This document shows, in pieces, positions 1-9,239 of a stretch of 59,726 nt of DNA. A model generated the notes under the pieces. That model did no database searches. It saw only the letters and a program-made list of their open reading frames with translations, and had not been told where the DNA came from. The position numbers and the translations under genes are program-made. Location of the stretch: assembly GCF_001422245.1 (NCBI RefSeq), contig NZ_LMMM01000001.1, positions 744,534-804,259 of the forward strand, given 5' to 3'. This stretch comes from Rhizobium sp. Leaf262. GTDB taxonomy: Bacteria; Pseudomonadota; Alphaproteobacteria; Rhizobiales; Rhizobiaceae. Within the stretch, counting starts at the first letter, position 1. Every line of letters starts with the position of its first letter.

Positions 1-713
1 GCAAATCCGTCATCATCACCGGCGCCGGCAAAGGCATCGGCCGGGCCTGCGCCAAGATCATGGCGGAGCGAGGGGCAGACGTTATCGCCCTCAGCCGCAC
101 CGCCTCCGATCTCGACAGTCTGCGCGCTGAAATCGGCGGACGCTCGGTTGTCGTTGACCTCGCCGACCCGGCAGCGACGCGTCGGGCCATGGCCCAAGCC
201 GGAACAGCGGATTTCCTCATCAACAGCGCTGGCATCAATGTGCTGGAGTCGAGTTTCGACATGACGGAAGAGGGCTACGAAGCCGTTATGGGCATCAACC
301 TGCGAGCAGCCCTCATCACATGCCAGGAGTTTGGCCGCGCCCGTGTCGCAGCTGGCGGTGGCGGCGCTATCGTCAATATCACCTCCATTGCCGGACATCG
401 CGGCTTTACCGAGCACCTATGCTACGCCGCCTCAAAAGCGGGGTTGGAAGGTGCTACCCGTGTCTTCGCCAAGGAATTCGGACCGCACGGCATTCGCGTC
501 AATGCCGTGGCACCAACCATAACACTCACCGAACTCGCAGTGGCTGCCTGGAGCGATCCGGTCAAGTCGCAGCCGATGATGGTCCGCCACCCGGTGGGTC
601 GCTTTGCCGAGGTTGACGATGTAGCACGCACGATTGCCGTTCTTCTTTCGTCGGATACGGCCATGGTCAACGGTGCAGTCTTGAGTGTCGATGGGGGCTT
701 TCTCGCCGTCTGA
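1..713 (+). CDS. SDR family NAD(P)-dependent oxidoreductase (5' end outside window)
   Basis: The reading frame is open from the first full codon at position 3, so the gene starts upstream of the window. The first visible residues hold the cofactor-binding glycine motif TGAGKGIG. Further on come NSAG (about residue 75 of the visible part) and the catalytic pair in CYAASKAG (Tyr-x3-Lys), with a Ser about 13 residues earlier in the ITSIAG segment. The C-terminus NGAVLSVDGGFL is the usual SDR ending. Only about 15-20 N-terminal residues appear to be missing. The family reduces or oxidises alcohol and carbonyl groups on sugars, polyols and acyl chains; the substrate cannot be read from this sequence. 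The next gene begins 190 bp downstream and belongs to an iron-uptake set, so no functional link is implied. Confidence 0.9.
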   Translation, partial: KSVIITGAGKGIGRACAKIMAERGADVIALSRTASDLDSLRAEIGGRSVVVDLADPAATRRAMAQAGTADFLINSAGINVLESSFDMTEEGYEAVMGINLRAALITCQEFGRARVAAGGGGAIVNITSIAGHRGFTEHLCYAASKAGLEGATRVFAKEFGPHGIRVNAVAPTITLTELAVAAWSDPVKSQPMMVRHPVGRFAEVDDVARTIAVLLSSDTAMVNGAVLSVDGGFLAV

Positions 714-820
714 CGGTATGACCCTCATATCATCCGCTGGGCACTCAACCTTGATACGAGCGAGGTCACGACCCGACTTGGCTTTTTTTGGCTAGCGTCA
801 TTGCTGAAGCCGCTATAAAG

Positions 821-837
821 ATGATTATAATAATCAT
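821..837. promoter_or_regulatory. IRO-type iron box (RirA site) upstream of the ECF sigma gene
   Basis: The sequence ATGATTATAATAATCAT is a perfect 17-bp palindrome. It fits the iron-responsive operator consensus TGA-N9-TCA exactly (TGA, TTATAATAA, TCA). In rhizobia this box is bound by the Fe-S repressor RirA under iron-replete conditions. It lies about 70 bp before the sigma-factor start, inside the only gap between that gene and the SDR gene. Repression of the downstream sigma, FecR and receptor genes by iron is the expected reading. A Fur-type site is the alternative. Confidence 0.6.
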
Positions 838-906
838 GTATTCGGGCGCTTAGATCGAGGCAGTTGGTCGCCTTGGGCGACCGCAGCTGTTGAGCGAAGT
901 CCGTTT

Positions 907-1413
907 ATGAGTAGATCATTGCTGCACCTTTTGGCGACGGAAGAAGAGGGTCGGCTGATCCGCTTTTTCCAGCAACGTCTTCGAGACCGAGAGGACGCAG
1001 CTGACGCGATGCAGGAGACCGCTTTGCGGGCATTGCAGGTCTCGCAAGCGACCTTGATTGAAAACCCGAGGGCATATCTTTTCCAGATCGCGAAATCCGT
1101 TGCGCGATTGACGATCATGCGGCAATCGCGGGACCGCTCCTTGTCGATACCCTTGGAAGAGGGGCTTGCGGTGCCCTGCGACAGACCAGATCAGGAACAC
1201 ATCCTCGCTGCACGCCAACATCTTTCCATCATGGCGCGCGAGATAGAGAGCTTGCCTAAACGCTGTCAGGAAGTGTTCGTGCTGAGCCGTATTCATGGAT
1301 TGTCCAATGGAGACATCGCCGCCAGGCTGGGCATATCTCGCAACATGGTCGAAAAGCATATTATAAAAGCCTTGCTACACTGCCGTGCGGTTCGCGCAAA
1401 AATAAATCTATGA
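907..1413 (+). CDS. ECF-family RNA polymerase sigma factor, FecI-like
   Basis: 168 residues, the normal size of an iron-starvation ECF sigma factor. Region 2 lies near residues 10-75, with REDAADAMQETALRAL as the region 2.1-2.2 helix and NPRAYLFQIAKSVA as the -10 recognition segment. Region 4 lies near residues 105-165, with LPKRCQEVFVLSRIHGLSNGDIAARL as the helix-turn-helix for the -35 element (quoted here only as residues 118-143). It is followed by a FecR gene and a TonB receptor carrying an N-terminal signalling domain. That is the classic cell-surface signalling order, in which ligand binding outside frees the sigma factor to transcribe the receptor. An IRO-type box lies upstream. Confidence 0.92.
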   Translation: MSRSLLHLLATEEEGRLIRFFQQRLRDREDAADAMQETALRALQVSQATLIENPRAYLFQIAKSVARLTIMRQSRDRSLSIPLEEGLAVPCDRPDQEHILAARQHLSIMAREIESLPKRCQEVFVLSRIHGLSNGDIAARLGISRNMVEKHIIKALLHCRAVRAKINL

Positions 1414-1496
1414 GGGAACGTCAGGCGCTCGTCTCTTTCTCACTCCTTATATAGAGATGAACAGTTACATCGAACTTCGAGAACGGCGATCTTCCC

Positions 1497-2450
1497 ATGC
1501 GTGAACACCAGAGCGAACCGCTTGCTGATGGTCTTGCCGAAGAGGCAGCATTTTGGGTGGCGCGTATCCAGTCAGCCGACGCGACAGAGGCAGATCACCG
1601 CGCGTTTCAGGAATGGCTGGCCCGCGACCTGGCGCACCACCGCGCCTATGAAGAATTGAGAGACCTTTGGAGCGATATGCGGGATGTGCGTATTGCTCAT
1701 CCGGGGGATCGGAAACGCATTGCTTCGGGCCGGAACATCGCCACCACCCTTGGTGTCGTCTGTCTCTTGAGCCTGGCGGCGTTTGTGGGGCAGCAAAGCG
1801 GTATCGTCGATCGGTTACAGGCGAACTACTACACGACGGTCGGTGAGACCAGCGTCGTTACGCTTGAGGATGGGACTCGTGTCACTCTCAACACCGACGC
1901 CGCTATCCAGACACACTATACGGATCACGAGCGTCGCATCGTTCTCCTGCGCGGGGAAGCCTTCTTCGACGTAACCAGCAACCCGCACCGTCCCTTCCTT
2001 GTCGACAGTGATGGATTGACCGCGAAGGCGCTGGGTACCCATTACTCGGTGAGATCAGCAAATGGCGCTTTGCCACAGGCGGTTCAGGTCGAAGAAGGTC
2101 AGGTCGAGGTGGCGACACCTGCCGGGAAGGACCTTTTGGGGGCAGGCGATGTGCTGACTCGTGACACCGGCGGAAAACTGGTGCGCTCCAGGCAAGACGT
2201 TGCCAGCAACACGGCTTGGCGGGATGGAAAACTTGTCTTTTCGGGGCAGCCACTGCGCGAGGTTCTGAAAACTCTGGCGCAATATCGCCATGGCAAAATT
2301 GTTGTCCTTGATGAGAATGCCGCTCGACTGAACGTTTCCGGCATCTTCGATCTGAACGACACCGATCAGGCCCTTCGTATTCTGGAAGCCGATCTTCCTG
2401 TTGCCGTGACGAGACTGTCCGGCATGATGGTGATTGTTCGGTCCCGATAA
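1497..2450 (+). CDS. FecR-family anti-sigma regulator
   Basis: 317 residues. The N-terminal cytoplasmic part (about residues 1-80) has the FecR signature of a helical sigma-binding segment with conserved tryptophans, as in AAFWVARIQS and FQEWLARD. One membrane segment follows near residues 80-98 (TTLGVVCLLSLAAFVG). The periplasmic part contains the FecR domain (about 110-215), with TLEDGTRVTLN, IVLLRGEAFFDV and VQVEEGQVEV, and a C-terminal STN-like segment (WRDGKLVFSGQPLREVL). It should hold the adjacent sigma factor inactive and relay the signal from the receptor's N-terminal domain. It starts 83 bp after the sigma gene in the same direction and is probably co-transcribed. Confidence 0.92.
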   Translation: MREHQSEPLADGLAEEAAFWVARIQSADATEADHRAFQEWLARDLAHHRAYEELRDLWSDMRDVRIAHPGDRKRIASGRNIATTLGVVCLLSLAAFVGQQSGIVDRLQANYYTTVGETSVVTLEDGTRVTLNTDAAIQTHYTDHERRIVLLRGEAFFDVTSNPHRPFLVDSDGLTAKALGTHYSVRSANGALPQAVQVEEGQVEVATPAGKDLLGAGDVLTRDTGGKLVRSRQDVASNTAWRDGKLVFSGQPLREVLKTLAQYRHGKIVVLDENAARLNVSGIFDLNDTDQALRILEADLPVAVTRLSGMMVIVRSR

Positions 2451-2558
2451 TTTTTCGCCTGACGACGTCAGGAGGCAAGCGCCCTTTTCACTCTAGGTCA
2501 ACAGAAAGCATTGCGCCGTTGCGCGATGAACTGCTGATCAGGTGTGGAAGGGAATAGG

Positions 2559-4952
2559 ATGACTTTTGCGAAAAGGCTAAACAGGCGACTTTCGCTGACG
2601 ACTGCAATACTTGGGCTGTCGGTCGCGAGCCTGTCGGGTCCAAATGATGCCGTAGCGCAAAGTGCCTCTCCCGCGCCTGTCGCAAACACCCTGTCCGTAC
2701 CTGCCGGGCCGTTGGAAAACGCCATTCTGGCCCTCGGTCGTCAAGCCAATCTCCGCATGCTTTATCCCTCGGCGATTACCAGAGGTAAAACGACACCGGG
2801 CGTCAAAGGCCCCCTTTCCGTTTCGGCAGCGGTGACTCAACTGCTTGCGGGATCGGGTTTGAGTTTCACGGTCACCGGTTCAAACACCGTCCGTATTTTC
2901 GATCCTTCGGTTGCTGGCAATCAGGCCGCAGTCGGTGCTGGTGGTTCTACAGTCCTCGAAACGATTGTCGTTGACGGCAATGGGCAGGACGGGGTGGAAG
3001 GCATAGTGCAGACGAATGGCTATGTCCCCAAATCCGGCCGCACGGCAACCAAGACGGATACGCCTGTCGCAGAAACGGCGCAGTCCGTGTCTGTGGTCAG
3101 CCGCAAGCAACTGGATGACAGGCAGCCGCAGAATGTAACGGAAGCGATAAGTTACACGCCGGGTGCCCGTGGTGGGCAATTTGGCGGCGAGCCGAGATAT
3201 GATTCCTTTCGCGTCAGAGGCATCGACCTCCAATATACAGGCGTATTCCGTGATGGATTGCGCCAGATAAACAGCCCGAACGGCCTGTTCCGTCTCGAAA
3301 CCTACGGTGTGGAAGCCCTGACTGTTTTGCGCGGTCCGGCCGCATCGATTTATGGTGCAAGCAGCGCCGGCGGTCTGGTCGACATTATCTCCAAACGCCC
3401 GACCGAAGAGCCGTTTCGGGAAGTCGAGCTGCAATATGGTTCCTATGGGCGCGCTCAAGCCGCATTCGATATTTCGGGGCCCGTTACGGATGATGGTTCC
3501 GTCCTGTACCGACTGACAGGAGTTGCACGCGACGCTCGAAACGAAGTGAAAGCTGTCAAGGACGACCGTGTCATGATCGCGCCTGCCGTGACGTGGAAGC
3601 CGGATGAGGGGACCACCTTCACTGTTCTCGGCGAGTATATGGATTCTACGACTGGTGGGACCTGGGGCTACATCAACAACTATGGCCCCGACGGCGTTTC
3701 ATTGGGGGCGACTCCTGTCTATGGCGGCGATGCCCGTTTCAACGATTTTCGGCAAAAGCAGTGGCGCATTGGTTATGAACTCGAACATGAGCTCAATGAC
3801 GCGCTGACGTTGCATCACAAGCTGCGTTACTCCGAACTCTCGTCTGACCAAGAATATGTTTTTGATCGTTGGCCCGGCGTCGTCTACGAAGACAACAAGG
3901 GCGTGTCCACGGATACCTATCTGGAAGGCGAATTTCAGACTGGAAAGGCGCAGCACAAGCTTATCGCCGGCGTGGACTACAGCTTCATGGAGTACACCTC
4001 CCGACAAGGCAGCGGCGCAACTCAGTTCACGGACACGTCCACCTATGTGCCTGTCGCAACTACCTTTGAACGCCAGAAACAAAACGCGATCGGCGTCTAC
4101 ATTCAGGACCAGATCGAGGTAGATGCATGGCGCATCGGCCTCGGTTTGCGGCACGATTGGCATGACAGTGAATTTTCGAAGGATGGTGTCCATTACGCTC
4201 GAAACGATAGCGAAACGACATGGCGCGCGTCGATCGGTTACGTGACGCCCTGGAACATCATGCCCTATGTCAGCTATGGAACCTCTTACCTCGCCAATCC
4301 AGGCGTGCCCTTCGGGGCAACGGCTCAGGCCCAGCCAACGCTTGGAGAGCAATACGAAATCGGGGTGAAATATGAGGTGCCCGACAAAAACCTCCTCGTT
4401 TCGGCTGCTTACTTCGATATCGATCTGGAGAATGCAAGCGTCTACACGTTCGACACATCGGTCAACAGGAACGTGCTGCGGCAACTCGATTTGCACTCCC
4501 GTGGCGTCGAACTGGAAGTGACGGCGTCTCTGGACAATGGCTTGAGCTTTACCGGCGGCTATTCCTACAACGACGCCGAAATCAAAAAGCTGACGGCTCA
4601 AACCGTTGGCAATCAGTTCAACTCAGCACCCTATCATTCGTTCTCGCTTTGGGCAGACTACGACATTCAGGAGGGGGCGTTGGAAGGGCTCGGCATCGGT
4701 GCCGGTATTCGTTACGTCGGCTCGAGCTTTGGTGACGACCTTCATACCCCGGTTTTGAACAACAGTGCGCGCACCTTCGTTGATGCAGCCGTTCGATATG
4801 ACCTCGGTCAACTCAACGGTGCCATGGAAGGCGTCAAGCTGCAGGTCAATGCGACGAACCTGCTCAATGAGGTCAATCAGGTTTGTACTGCCGGGTTCTG
4901 CTATTACGATGAAGGTCGGAAAGTCGTTGCCAGCGTCAAGTATCGCTTCTGA
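2559..4952 (+). CDS. TonB-dependent siderophore receptor with N-terminal signalling (STN) domain
   Basis: About 797 residues. A GTG 15 bp upstream is possible, but ATG 2559 follows a GGAAGGGAAT ribosome site, so I chose it. A signal peptide ends near residue 34 (DAVAQ). An STN domain follows (about 40-120; [17 protein letters not shown]), the part that touches FecR. Next come a plug domain (about 150-290; [20 protein letters not shown]) and a 22-strand barrel ending in VKYRF. The end segment [26 protein letters not shown] (about residues 775-797) is characteristic of FhuA/FoxA-type ferric-hydroxamate receptors, so a hydroxamate siderophore is the best guess. A TonB box cannot be placed with certainty. 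The stop codon overlaps the start of the MFS permease, so outer- and inner-membrane steps are translated together. Confidence 0.93.
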   Translation: MTFAKRLNRRLSLTTAILGLSVASLSGPNDAVAQSASPAPVANTLSVPAGPLENAILALGRQANLRMLYPSAITRGKTTPGVKGPLSVSAAVTQLLAGSGLSFTVTGSNTVRIFDPSVAGNQAAVGAGGSTVLETIVVDGNGQDGVEGIVQTNGYVPKSGRTATKTDTPVAETAQSVSVVSRKQLDDRQPQNVTEAISYTPGARGGQFGGEPRYDSFRVRGIDLQYTGVFRDGLRQINSPNGLFRLETYGVEALTVLRGPAASIYGASSAGGLVDIISKRPTEEPFREVELQYGSYGRAQAAFDISGPVTDDGSVLYRLTGVARDARNEVKAVKDDRVMIAPAVTWKPDEGTTFTVLGEYMDSTTGGTWGYINNYGPDGVSLGATPVYGGDARFNDFRQKQWRIGYELEHELNDALTLHHKLRYSELSSDQEYVFDRWPGVVYEDNKGVSTDTYLEGEFQTGKAQHKLIAGVDYSFMEYTSRQGSGATQFTDTSTYVPVATTFERQKQNAIGVYIQDQIEVDAWRIGLGLRHDWHDSEFSKDGVHYARNDSETTWRASIGYVTPWNIMPYVSYGTSYLANPGVPFGATAQAQPTLGEQYEIGVKYEVPDKNLLVSAAYFDIDLENASVYTFDTSVNRNVLRQLDLHSRGVELEVTASLDNGLSFTGGYSYNDAEIKKLTAQTVGNQFNSAPYHSFSLWADYDIQEGALEGLGIGAGIRYVGSSFGDDLHTPVLNNSARTFVDAAVRYDLGQLNGAMEGVKLQVNATNLLNEVNQVCTAGFCYYDEGRKVVASVKYRF

Positions 4953-6187
4953 TGCTGCAGAACACCTCTACACATGAAAGGCCGTCGCCTGCCGCCGTTT
5001 TCGCTGCGGTTGGCGGACTTTATATCGGCCAGAGTGTCATCGGCGGATTGACGTTTTTAGGCCTCCCTGCGGTTTTAAGAGCCGCAGGTCTTCCGCTTGA
5101 CCAGATCGGGCTGCTGTATCTGGTCGTTTTGCCATGGGCTCTTAAATTTCTCTGGTCGCCCTATGTCGAGCGTTACCGGTTACCTCGGGTGGGCAGGAAT
5201 AGATCCCGCATCATCGTGGGTGTGGGCATTGCCCTATGTGCAATTGGTCTTGTCATCCTCGCATTCACCGGCCCGTCTCCGGTCAGCCTGGCCATCGGCA
5301 TTCTCTTCGTCGTTGCCGTGATTACGGCAACTGTCGATATCGCCTGCGATGGCTATGCGGTCGAGATGCTTGCGATTGCGCATCACGGATGGGGAAACGC
5401 TGCACAGGTCGGAGGTTCCTATCTCGGCTCCGCAATCGGGGCGGGTCTGTTTCTGGTCCTTGTCGATCATTACGGCTGGAAAGACGCTACATTGGTCATG
5501 GCAGGTCTTTTGCTGCTGCTGGCGCTGCCTTTCGTTTTCGGCCCGGCTGCCAGGACAAGGGTCGAGACCCGTGACGGCGCACCATCTCTCATCAATGCAC
5601 TCAAACGTCCGCATGTGCGAAAAGGATTACTTGTCGCAGCGCTTTACGTCGCCGCTCAAAAATGGGGGTTGGCGATGCTTGGCCCGTTTCTTGTCGACTA
5701 CGGCTTCGATCTGGCGACACTGGGAACGTTTAACGGTGCAGGTAGCATGGTGGTGGGTTTTGGCGGCGCACTTTTAGGTGGGCTTCTGGTTCGCGTCTAT
5801 GGCTCTTCGCGCGTTCTTGTCGTGTCGATCATCGCCCAAATTCTTCTTCTTTGTGTCTTTGCGGCCTTCAGTCTTCATCGGGAGATCGCGCAGTGGATCG
5901 TCATGACGGTTGCGGTGATCAGTTCATCCTGTGTCATGTCCATCGGTTTCGTCGCTCTCTATGCCTGCTTCATGGGCTGGTCCGATCCACGGCAAGCGGG
6001 GATCGATTTCACATTGTTTCAATGCATGGATGGCATCGTCAGTATGGTTGGAGGCATTGGTGCGGGTGCGATAGCGGAGCGCTTCGGCTATCACGTCGCC
6101 TTCTTCGTCGCTGCCGCCGTTTCGTTGTGCGTTATGCCGATGATATCGATACTCTTGAGGTCGCAGCGTTTACCTCCGACATTGTGA
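4952..6187 (+). CDS. MFS permease, RhtX/FptX-like siderophore transporter
   Basis: 411 residues with about 12 predicted membrane helices. The N-terminal segment [23 protein letters not shown] and the following [17 protein letters not shown] have the layout seen in the RhtX/FptX group (inner-membrane importers of rhizobactin and pyochelin) and in AmpG-like permeases. The motif [12 protein letters not shown] lies at the end of the first half. Its ATG shares an A with the receptor stop codon (TGATG), indicating translational coupling. Single-protein permeases of this group replace an ABC importer for ferri-siderophores, so the probable job is moving the ligand of the adjacent receptor across the inner membrane. 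A second member of the group is encoded at 37066. Confidence 0.82.
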   Translation: MLQNTSTHERPSPAAVFAAVGGLYIGQSVIGGLTFLGLPAVLRAAGLPLDQIGLLYLVVLPWALKFLWSPYVERYRLPRVGRNRSRIIVGVGIALCAIGLVILAFTGPSPVSLAIGILFVVAVITATVDIACDGYAVEMLAIAHHGWGNAAQVGGSYLGSAIGAGLFLVLVDHYGWKDATLVMAGLLLLLALPFVFGPAARTRVETRDGAPSLINALKRPHVRKGLLVAALYVAAQKWGLAMLGPFLVDYGFDLATLGTFNGAGSMVVGFGGALLGGLLVRVYGSSRVLVVSIIAQILLLCVFAAFSLHREIAQWIVMTVAVISSSCVMSIGFVALYACFMGWSDPRQAGIDFTLFQCMDGIVSMVGGIGAGAIAERFGYHVAFFVAAAVSLCVMPMISILLRSQRLPPTL

Positions 6188-6297
6188 GGCCGAGACCAGC
6201 CCGTATCGCTGCCTATCCCAAGGATGTGATCCAGACCTGTCTTGCTACAGGCGCCGGTTTAGGCAATGACGAGGCACCTCATATCTGGATTCTCATC

Positions 6298-7020
6298 ATG
6301 ACTCGTATAGAGCGTCTGACCCGACGCAGCTTCGTCTTTGGCACGATTTCGGCAGCAGCGGCACTGGCAGGCTGCCAGACCGCGACCACGCCTGCACCCT
6401 TGCCGCAGGTCGCACGTCGGCCCATACTGCCGCCCGATGACGCGGAACTGAAGTTGCGATACGCAGCGCTGGAGGATGGCGGTCATTCCATTCCGGCAAT
6501 TCCCTATCAGCAGATTGACCCTAAATATTATCGTCAGCGCGTGAACGATCCGACCGGAGAAAAACCCGGCACCGTTGTCGTTGATACCGGAAACCGCTTT
6601 CTCTATGTCGTAGAGCCCGGTGGGACTGCCATGCGTTATGGCGTCGGCATTGGCCGGGATGGATTTGCCTGGGAAGGAGAGGGTGTCGTGCACTGGCGGC
6701 AGGCGTGGCCGCGCTGGAAAGTGCCGGACGAGATGATTGCGCGTTCTCCTGGTCTTGCGCGTTACTCGGTGGAAAATGGCGGGATGGATCCGGGCATCAA
6801 GAACCCGCTGGGTGCTCGCGCCCTTTACATTTTCCAGAATGGAAAGGACACGCTTTATCGTCTGCATGGCTCACCCGAATGGCAGTCGATCGGAAAGGCG
6901 ACGTCTTCCGGCTGCGTGCGGCTGGTCAATCAGGACGTTATCGATCTCTATACCCGCGTGCCATACCATGCCCGCATCGTCGTGCATCAACGGCCGTTAT
7001 CAGGCGCAGCAGCAGTCTAG
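6298..7020 (+). CDS. L,D-transpeptidase (YkuD domain) lipoprotein
   Basis: 240 residues from ATG 6298. The N-terminus has TRRSFVFG followed by a hydrophobic stretch and the lipobox LAGC with Cys26. Export is therefore likely as a lipoprotein, and the twin arginine suggests Tat. The YkuD domain spans about residues 95-230 and ends in the catalytic motif: HGSPEW, then SSGCVRL with the nucleophilic Cys. Such enzymes form 3-3 cross-links in peptidoglycan or attach outer-membrane proteins to it. Rhizobiales use many of them because polar growth relies on L,D-cross-links. It stands alone between the iron permease (110 bp upstream) and an oppositely oriented gene. Confidence 0.9.
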   Translation: MTRIERLTRRSFVFGTISAAAALAGCQTATTPAPLPQVARRPILPPDDAELKLRYAALEDGGHSIPAIPYQQIDPKYYRQRVNDPTGEKPGTVVVDTGNRFLYVVEPGGTAMRYGVGIGRDGFAWEGEGVVHWRQAWPRWKVPDEMIARSPGLARYSVENGGMDPGIKNPLGARALYIFQNGKDTLYRLHGSPEWQSIGKATSSGCVRLVNQDVIDLYTRVPYHARIVVHQRPLSGAAAV

Positions 7021-7026
7021 CGGCCT

Positions 7027-7644
7027 TCACCGCAGAAGCCCGTCCTTGTCGAAGTCTGCCCATCCCGACAGCTCGGATGATGATCGGTTCGACGCTCGGT
7101 TTGACCCAGCCTTTTTTAGCGAGCGCGTCAGCTTTGCCTGATGCGCAGCGCGACGCCTGTTCTCGGCTTTGGTGACAAGATCGTGCTCTCGCCACTCATC
7201 GACGATGCCGCTGTTGAGGATGTCCTCGACGATGCGGGGGTCGAAGACGTGGAAGGTGATCCGTTTGGCGCGCCCGCGCAATCTCACGGTTCTGATGCCG
7301 CCACTCGGCAGACGCCCGTCATCCAGCCACCGCCGTCGTTCCGTCGTGGAAATCGTCAGTATATCTTCGATTTCCCTCGGCAGAATCGGCAGGCTTTCCA
7401 TGGTTTTCAGAGCGTTTGTCACGGTGGCGCAGCCAGCTTCGAACTCCTCCTCGTCTTCCTCTGGAAGAGTAAGAATAAGCGTCATGCCTCCGATATCTAG
7501 CTGTTTGCGAATGGGCCAAGGTAGCTTTGCGCGGAGTTCCATCAAAATACCTTTGGCCCGCACGGCAGAACCCATGGTCGCCACCGGAGACAGTGTCCAT
7601 GTTTGGTTCAATGTCGGGACGAGGGTCGCTTTGATCTTTGCCAT
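7027..7644 (-). CDS. Hypothetical protein with a possible winged-helix segment
   Basis: 205 residues from ATG 7644; in-frame starts up to 7707 exist. The family is not recognised. About residues 85-125 read as a short helical DNA-binding-like unit (ILTISTTERRRWLDDGRLP, then a basic segment with RLRGRAKRITFHVF). This resembles the W-x4-G-R-L-P turn of excisionase/MerR-type helix-turn-helix proteins. The C-terminal third is basic and low in complexity (residues 150-185, many Arg, Lys and Ser) and ends in an acidic tail. There is no signal peptide or membrane segment. It converges with the L,D-transpeptidase gene, 6 bp apart. The opposite strand also carries open frames, but this one is longest. 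Confidence 0.6.
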   Translation of the reverse strand: MAKIKATLVPTLNQTWTLSPVATMGSAVRAKGILMELRAKLPWPIRKQLDIGGMTLILTLPEEDEEEFEAGCATVTNALKTMESLPILPREIEDILTISTTERRRWLDDGRLPSGGIRTVRLRGRAKRITFHVFDPRIVEDILNSGIVDEWREHDLVTKAENRRRAAHQAKLTRSLKKAGSNRASNRSSSELSGWADFDKDGLLR

Positions 7645-7789
7645 TAAGGCATAGATGGTTCTTGGCCTCCTGCTGGTCAACATGTGCAAGATCATTTCCA
7701 GAACCAAACGAGACTGGAACAGTTAGGCTTCTGACGGTGACAGAATTCCGGCGGTGAAAACACGCCCCATAGAAATTAAAGGAGAAGGC

Positions 7790-8203
7790 ATGCAGTTCGA
7801 TCTTGATCGCTTCATTGCTGCGCAGGAGGCTCTCTATGAGATTGCGCTTGCAGAACTACGTGCCGGCAAGAAGCGGTCGCATTGGATGTGGTTCATATTT
7901 CCGCAGATCGCCGGACTTGGCCGCTCCGAAACTGCCCGTTTCTATGCCATTTCCGGTCAGGCGGAAGCGGCAGCCTATCTTGATAACGACTTGCTTGGCT
8001 CCCGACTGCTGGAGTGCACCGAAGCGATGCTGAGCCACTCGGACAGGAGTGCTCATGCTATTCTCGGTTCTCCGGACGACATGAAATTCCGGTCCTGTAT
8101 GACACTATTTTCTGCAGTTGGCGGGCCCGGGTCGATCTTCGAAAAAACCATCCAGCGCTTCTATGGTGGCGAAGCTGACGAAGAAACCATTGCTCGCCTC
8201 TAA
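7790..8203 (+). CDS. DUF1810 family protein
   Basis: 137 residues, which is close to the full length of the family. I chose ATG 7790 because it follows a clear ribosome site (GGAGAAGG); an upstream in-frame start at 7754 lacks one. The features I recognise as DUF1810 are FDLDRFIAAQE at the start, then SHWMWFIFPQIAGLG, the serine/arginine pair of GRSETARFYAI, and the C-terminal DDMKFRSCMTLF with GGEADEETIARL at the end. Proteins of this small, all-helical family have no established role that I can cite. The gene is monocistronic, with over 300 bp to the next one. Confidence 0.85.
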   Translation: MQFDLDRFIAAQEALYEIALAELRAGKKRSHWMWFIFPQIAGLGRSETARFYAISGQAEAAAYLDNDLLGSRLLECTEAMLSHSDRSAHAILGSPDDMKFRSCMTLFSAVGGPGSIFEKTIQRFYGGEADEETIARL

Positions 8204-8529
8204 CGAAATCTCCTAAGCGAAACTCCCGTCTCGTCATTCTGCGCATGTGCATTGCACAAACACGCGGCCTGCAAATGGTTGGGGGTAAGATTTAGGAGGG
8301 CTGTTTCCGAAAGAGTCGAAATTGCCCGTCTAATCGCCTAGGAAAGAATGAATATTAGATAATAACGTTATTGATGTTGTTGATTATCGTCTGACTGTAG
8401 AGAATTTCCCACCCACTCCTCGTCAGCTACTTGTCATTTTAGCCTCCGTAATTTGTGCAGTGCGAATAGTCGCTTCACTGAGGCGCGGGCCGTCACAGGG
8501 CCTCGTCTGAACAGAGGAAGGATACAAGC
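8204..8529. other. Intergenic region with a 12-bp palindrome
   Basis: 326 bp with no supported gene. It contains the perfect palindrome AATAACGTTATT (8361-8372) in an AT-rich stretch, about 160 bp before the carbonic anhydrase start. This could be an operator for the carbonic anhydrase/SulP genes. No terminator hairpin with a T-run is evident for the DUF1810 gene. Confidence 0.4.
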
Positions 8530-9234
8530 ATGGACGATTTGCTTAAAGGTCTCAGCAGTTTTCGGGATGACGTTTTTCCGCATGAGGCATCGCTCTACCG
8601 CCGTCTGGCCAAAGAGGGTCAGCAACCGCAGGCGCTGATCATTTCCTGCGCCGACAGCCGGGTCATGCCGGAAACGATCACTCAGGCCAATGCGGGCGAT
8701 CTGTTCGTTTGCCGCAATGCCGGAAACATCGTGCCACCGTTCCAGACCGCCAATGGCGGGGTTTCCTCGGCGATCGAATATGCGGTCGTTGCGTTGAACG
8801 TTCGCGACATCATCGTTTGCGGACATTCCGATTGCGGCGCGATGAAAGGTCTCTGCCACCCGGAGCGCCTTGGCAGCATGCCCAATGTTGGGGCCTGGCT
8901 TCGTCACGGACACGCCGCACACTCCATCGTCTGCCAGGCCTATCCTCCTGATATCGATGAGGAGCAGCGTGTGCGTGCGGTTGCCATGGAAAATGTCGTC
9001 ATTCAGGTTGCGCACCTTCAGACGCACCCATCGGTCGCCGCAAGCCTCGCGCGCAACGAAATGACACTGCATGGCTGGTTTTTCGACATCGATTGCGGCA
9101 GCGTGCTGGCCTATGACGGTCAGAGCTCGCGCTTCCGGGATGTCGCCGATAGCGAGCCAATTCCCGTTGCCGTCAGTGGTCGTGCGGAGCCTCATGTCGT
9201 TCCCGAACCCGCAAACCTTGCAATGGCGGGGTGA
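8530..9234 (+). CDS. Beta-class carbonic anhydrase
   Basis: 234 residues. The beta-class zinc and catalytic residues are all visible: Cys, Asp and Arg in SCADSRVMPE (about residues 39-48), and His and Cys in GHSDCGAM (about 98-105). NAGNIVPP, following the first motif, is also typical. The enzyme interconverts CO2 and bicarbonate in the cytoplasm. A SulP-family anion transporter follows immediately with only a few bases between coding regions. This pairing of beta-carbonic anhydrase with a SulP permease is a known arrangement suggesting bicarbonate uptake coupled to hydration and dehydration. Confidence 0.95.
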   Translation: MDDLLKGLSSFRDDVFPHEASLYRRLAKEGQQPQALIISCADSRVMPETITQANAGDLFVCRNAGNIVPPFQTANGGVSSAIEYAVVALNVRDIIVCGHSDCGAMKGLCHPERLGSMPNVGAWLRHGHAAHSIVCQAYPPDIDEEQRVRAVAMENVVIQVAHLQTHPSVAASLARNEMTLHGWFFDIDCGSVLAYDGQSSRFRDVADSEPIPVAVSGRAEPHVVPEPANLAMAG

Positions 9235-9239
9235 CGGCA

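Noticed and set aside
7141..7654. Plus-strand open frames opposite the 7027-7644 gene
   Set aside because: They are shorter, lack start signals and mirror the high-GC antisense of the minus-strand gene, which has protein-like motifs.
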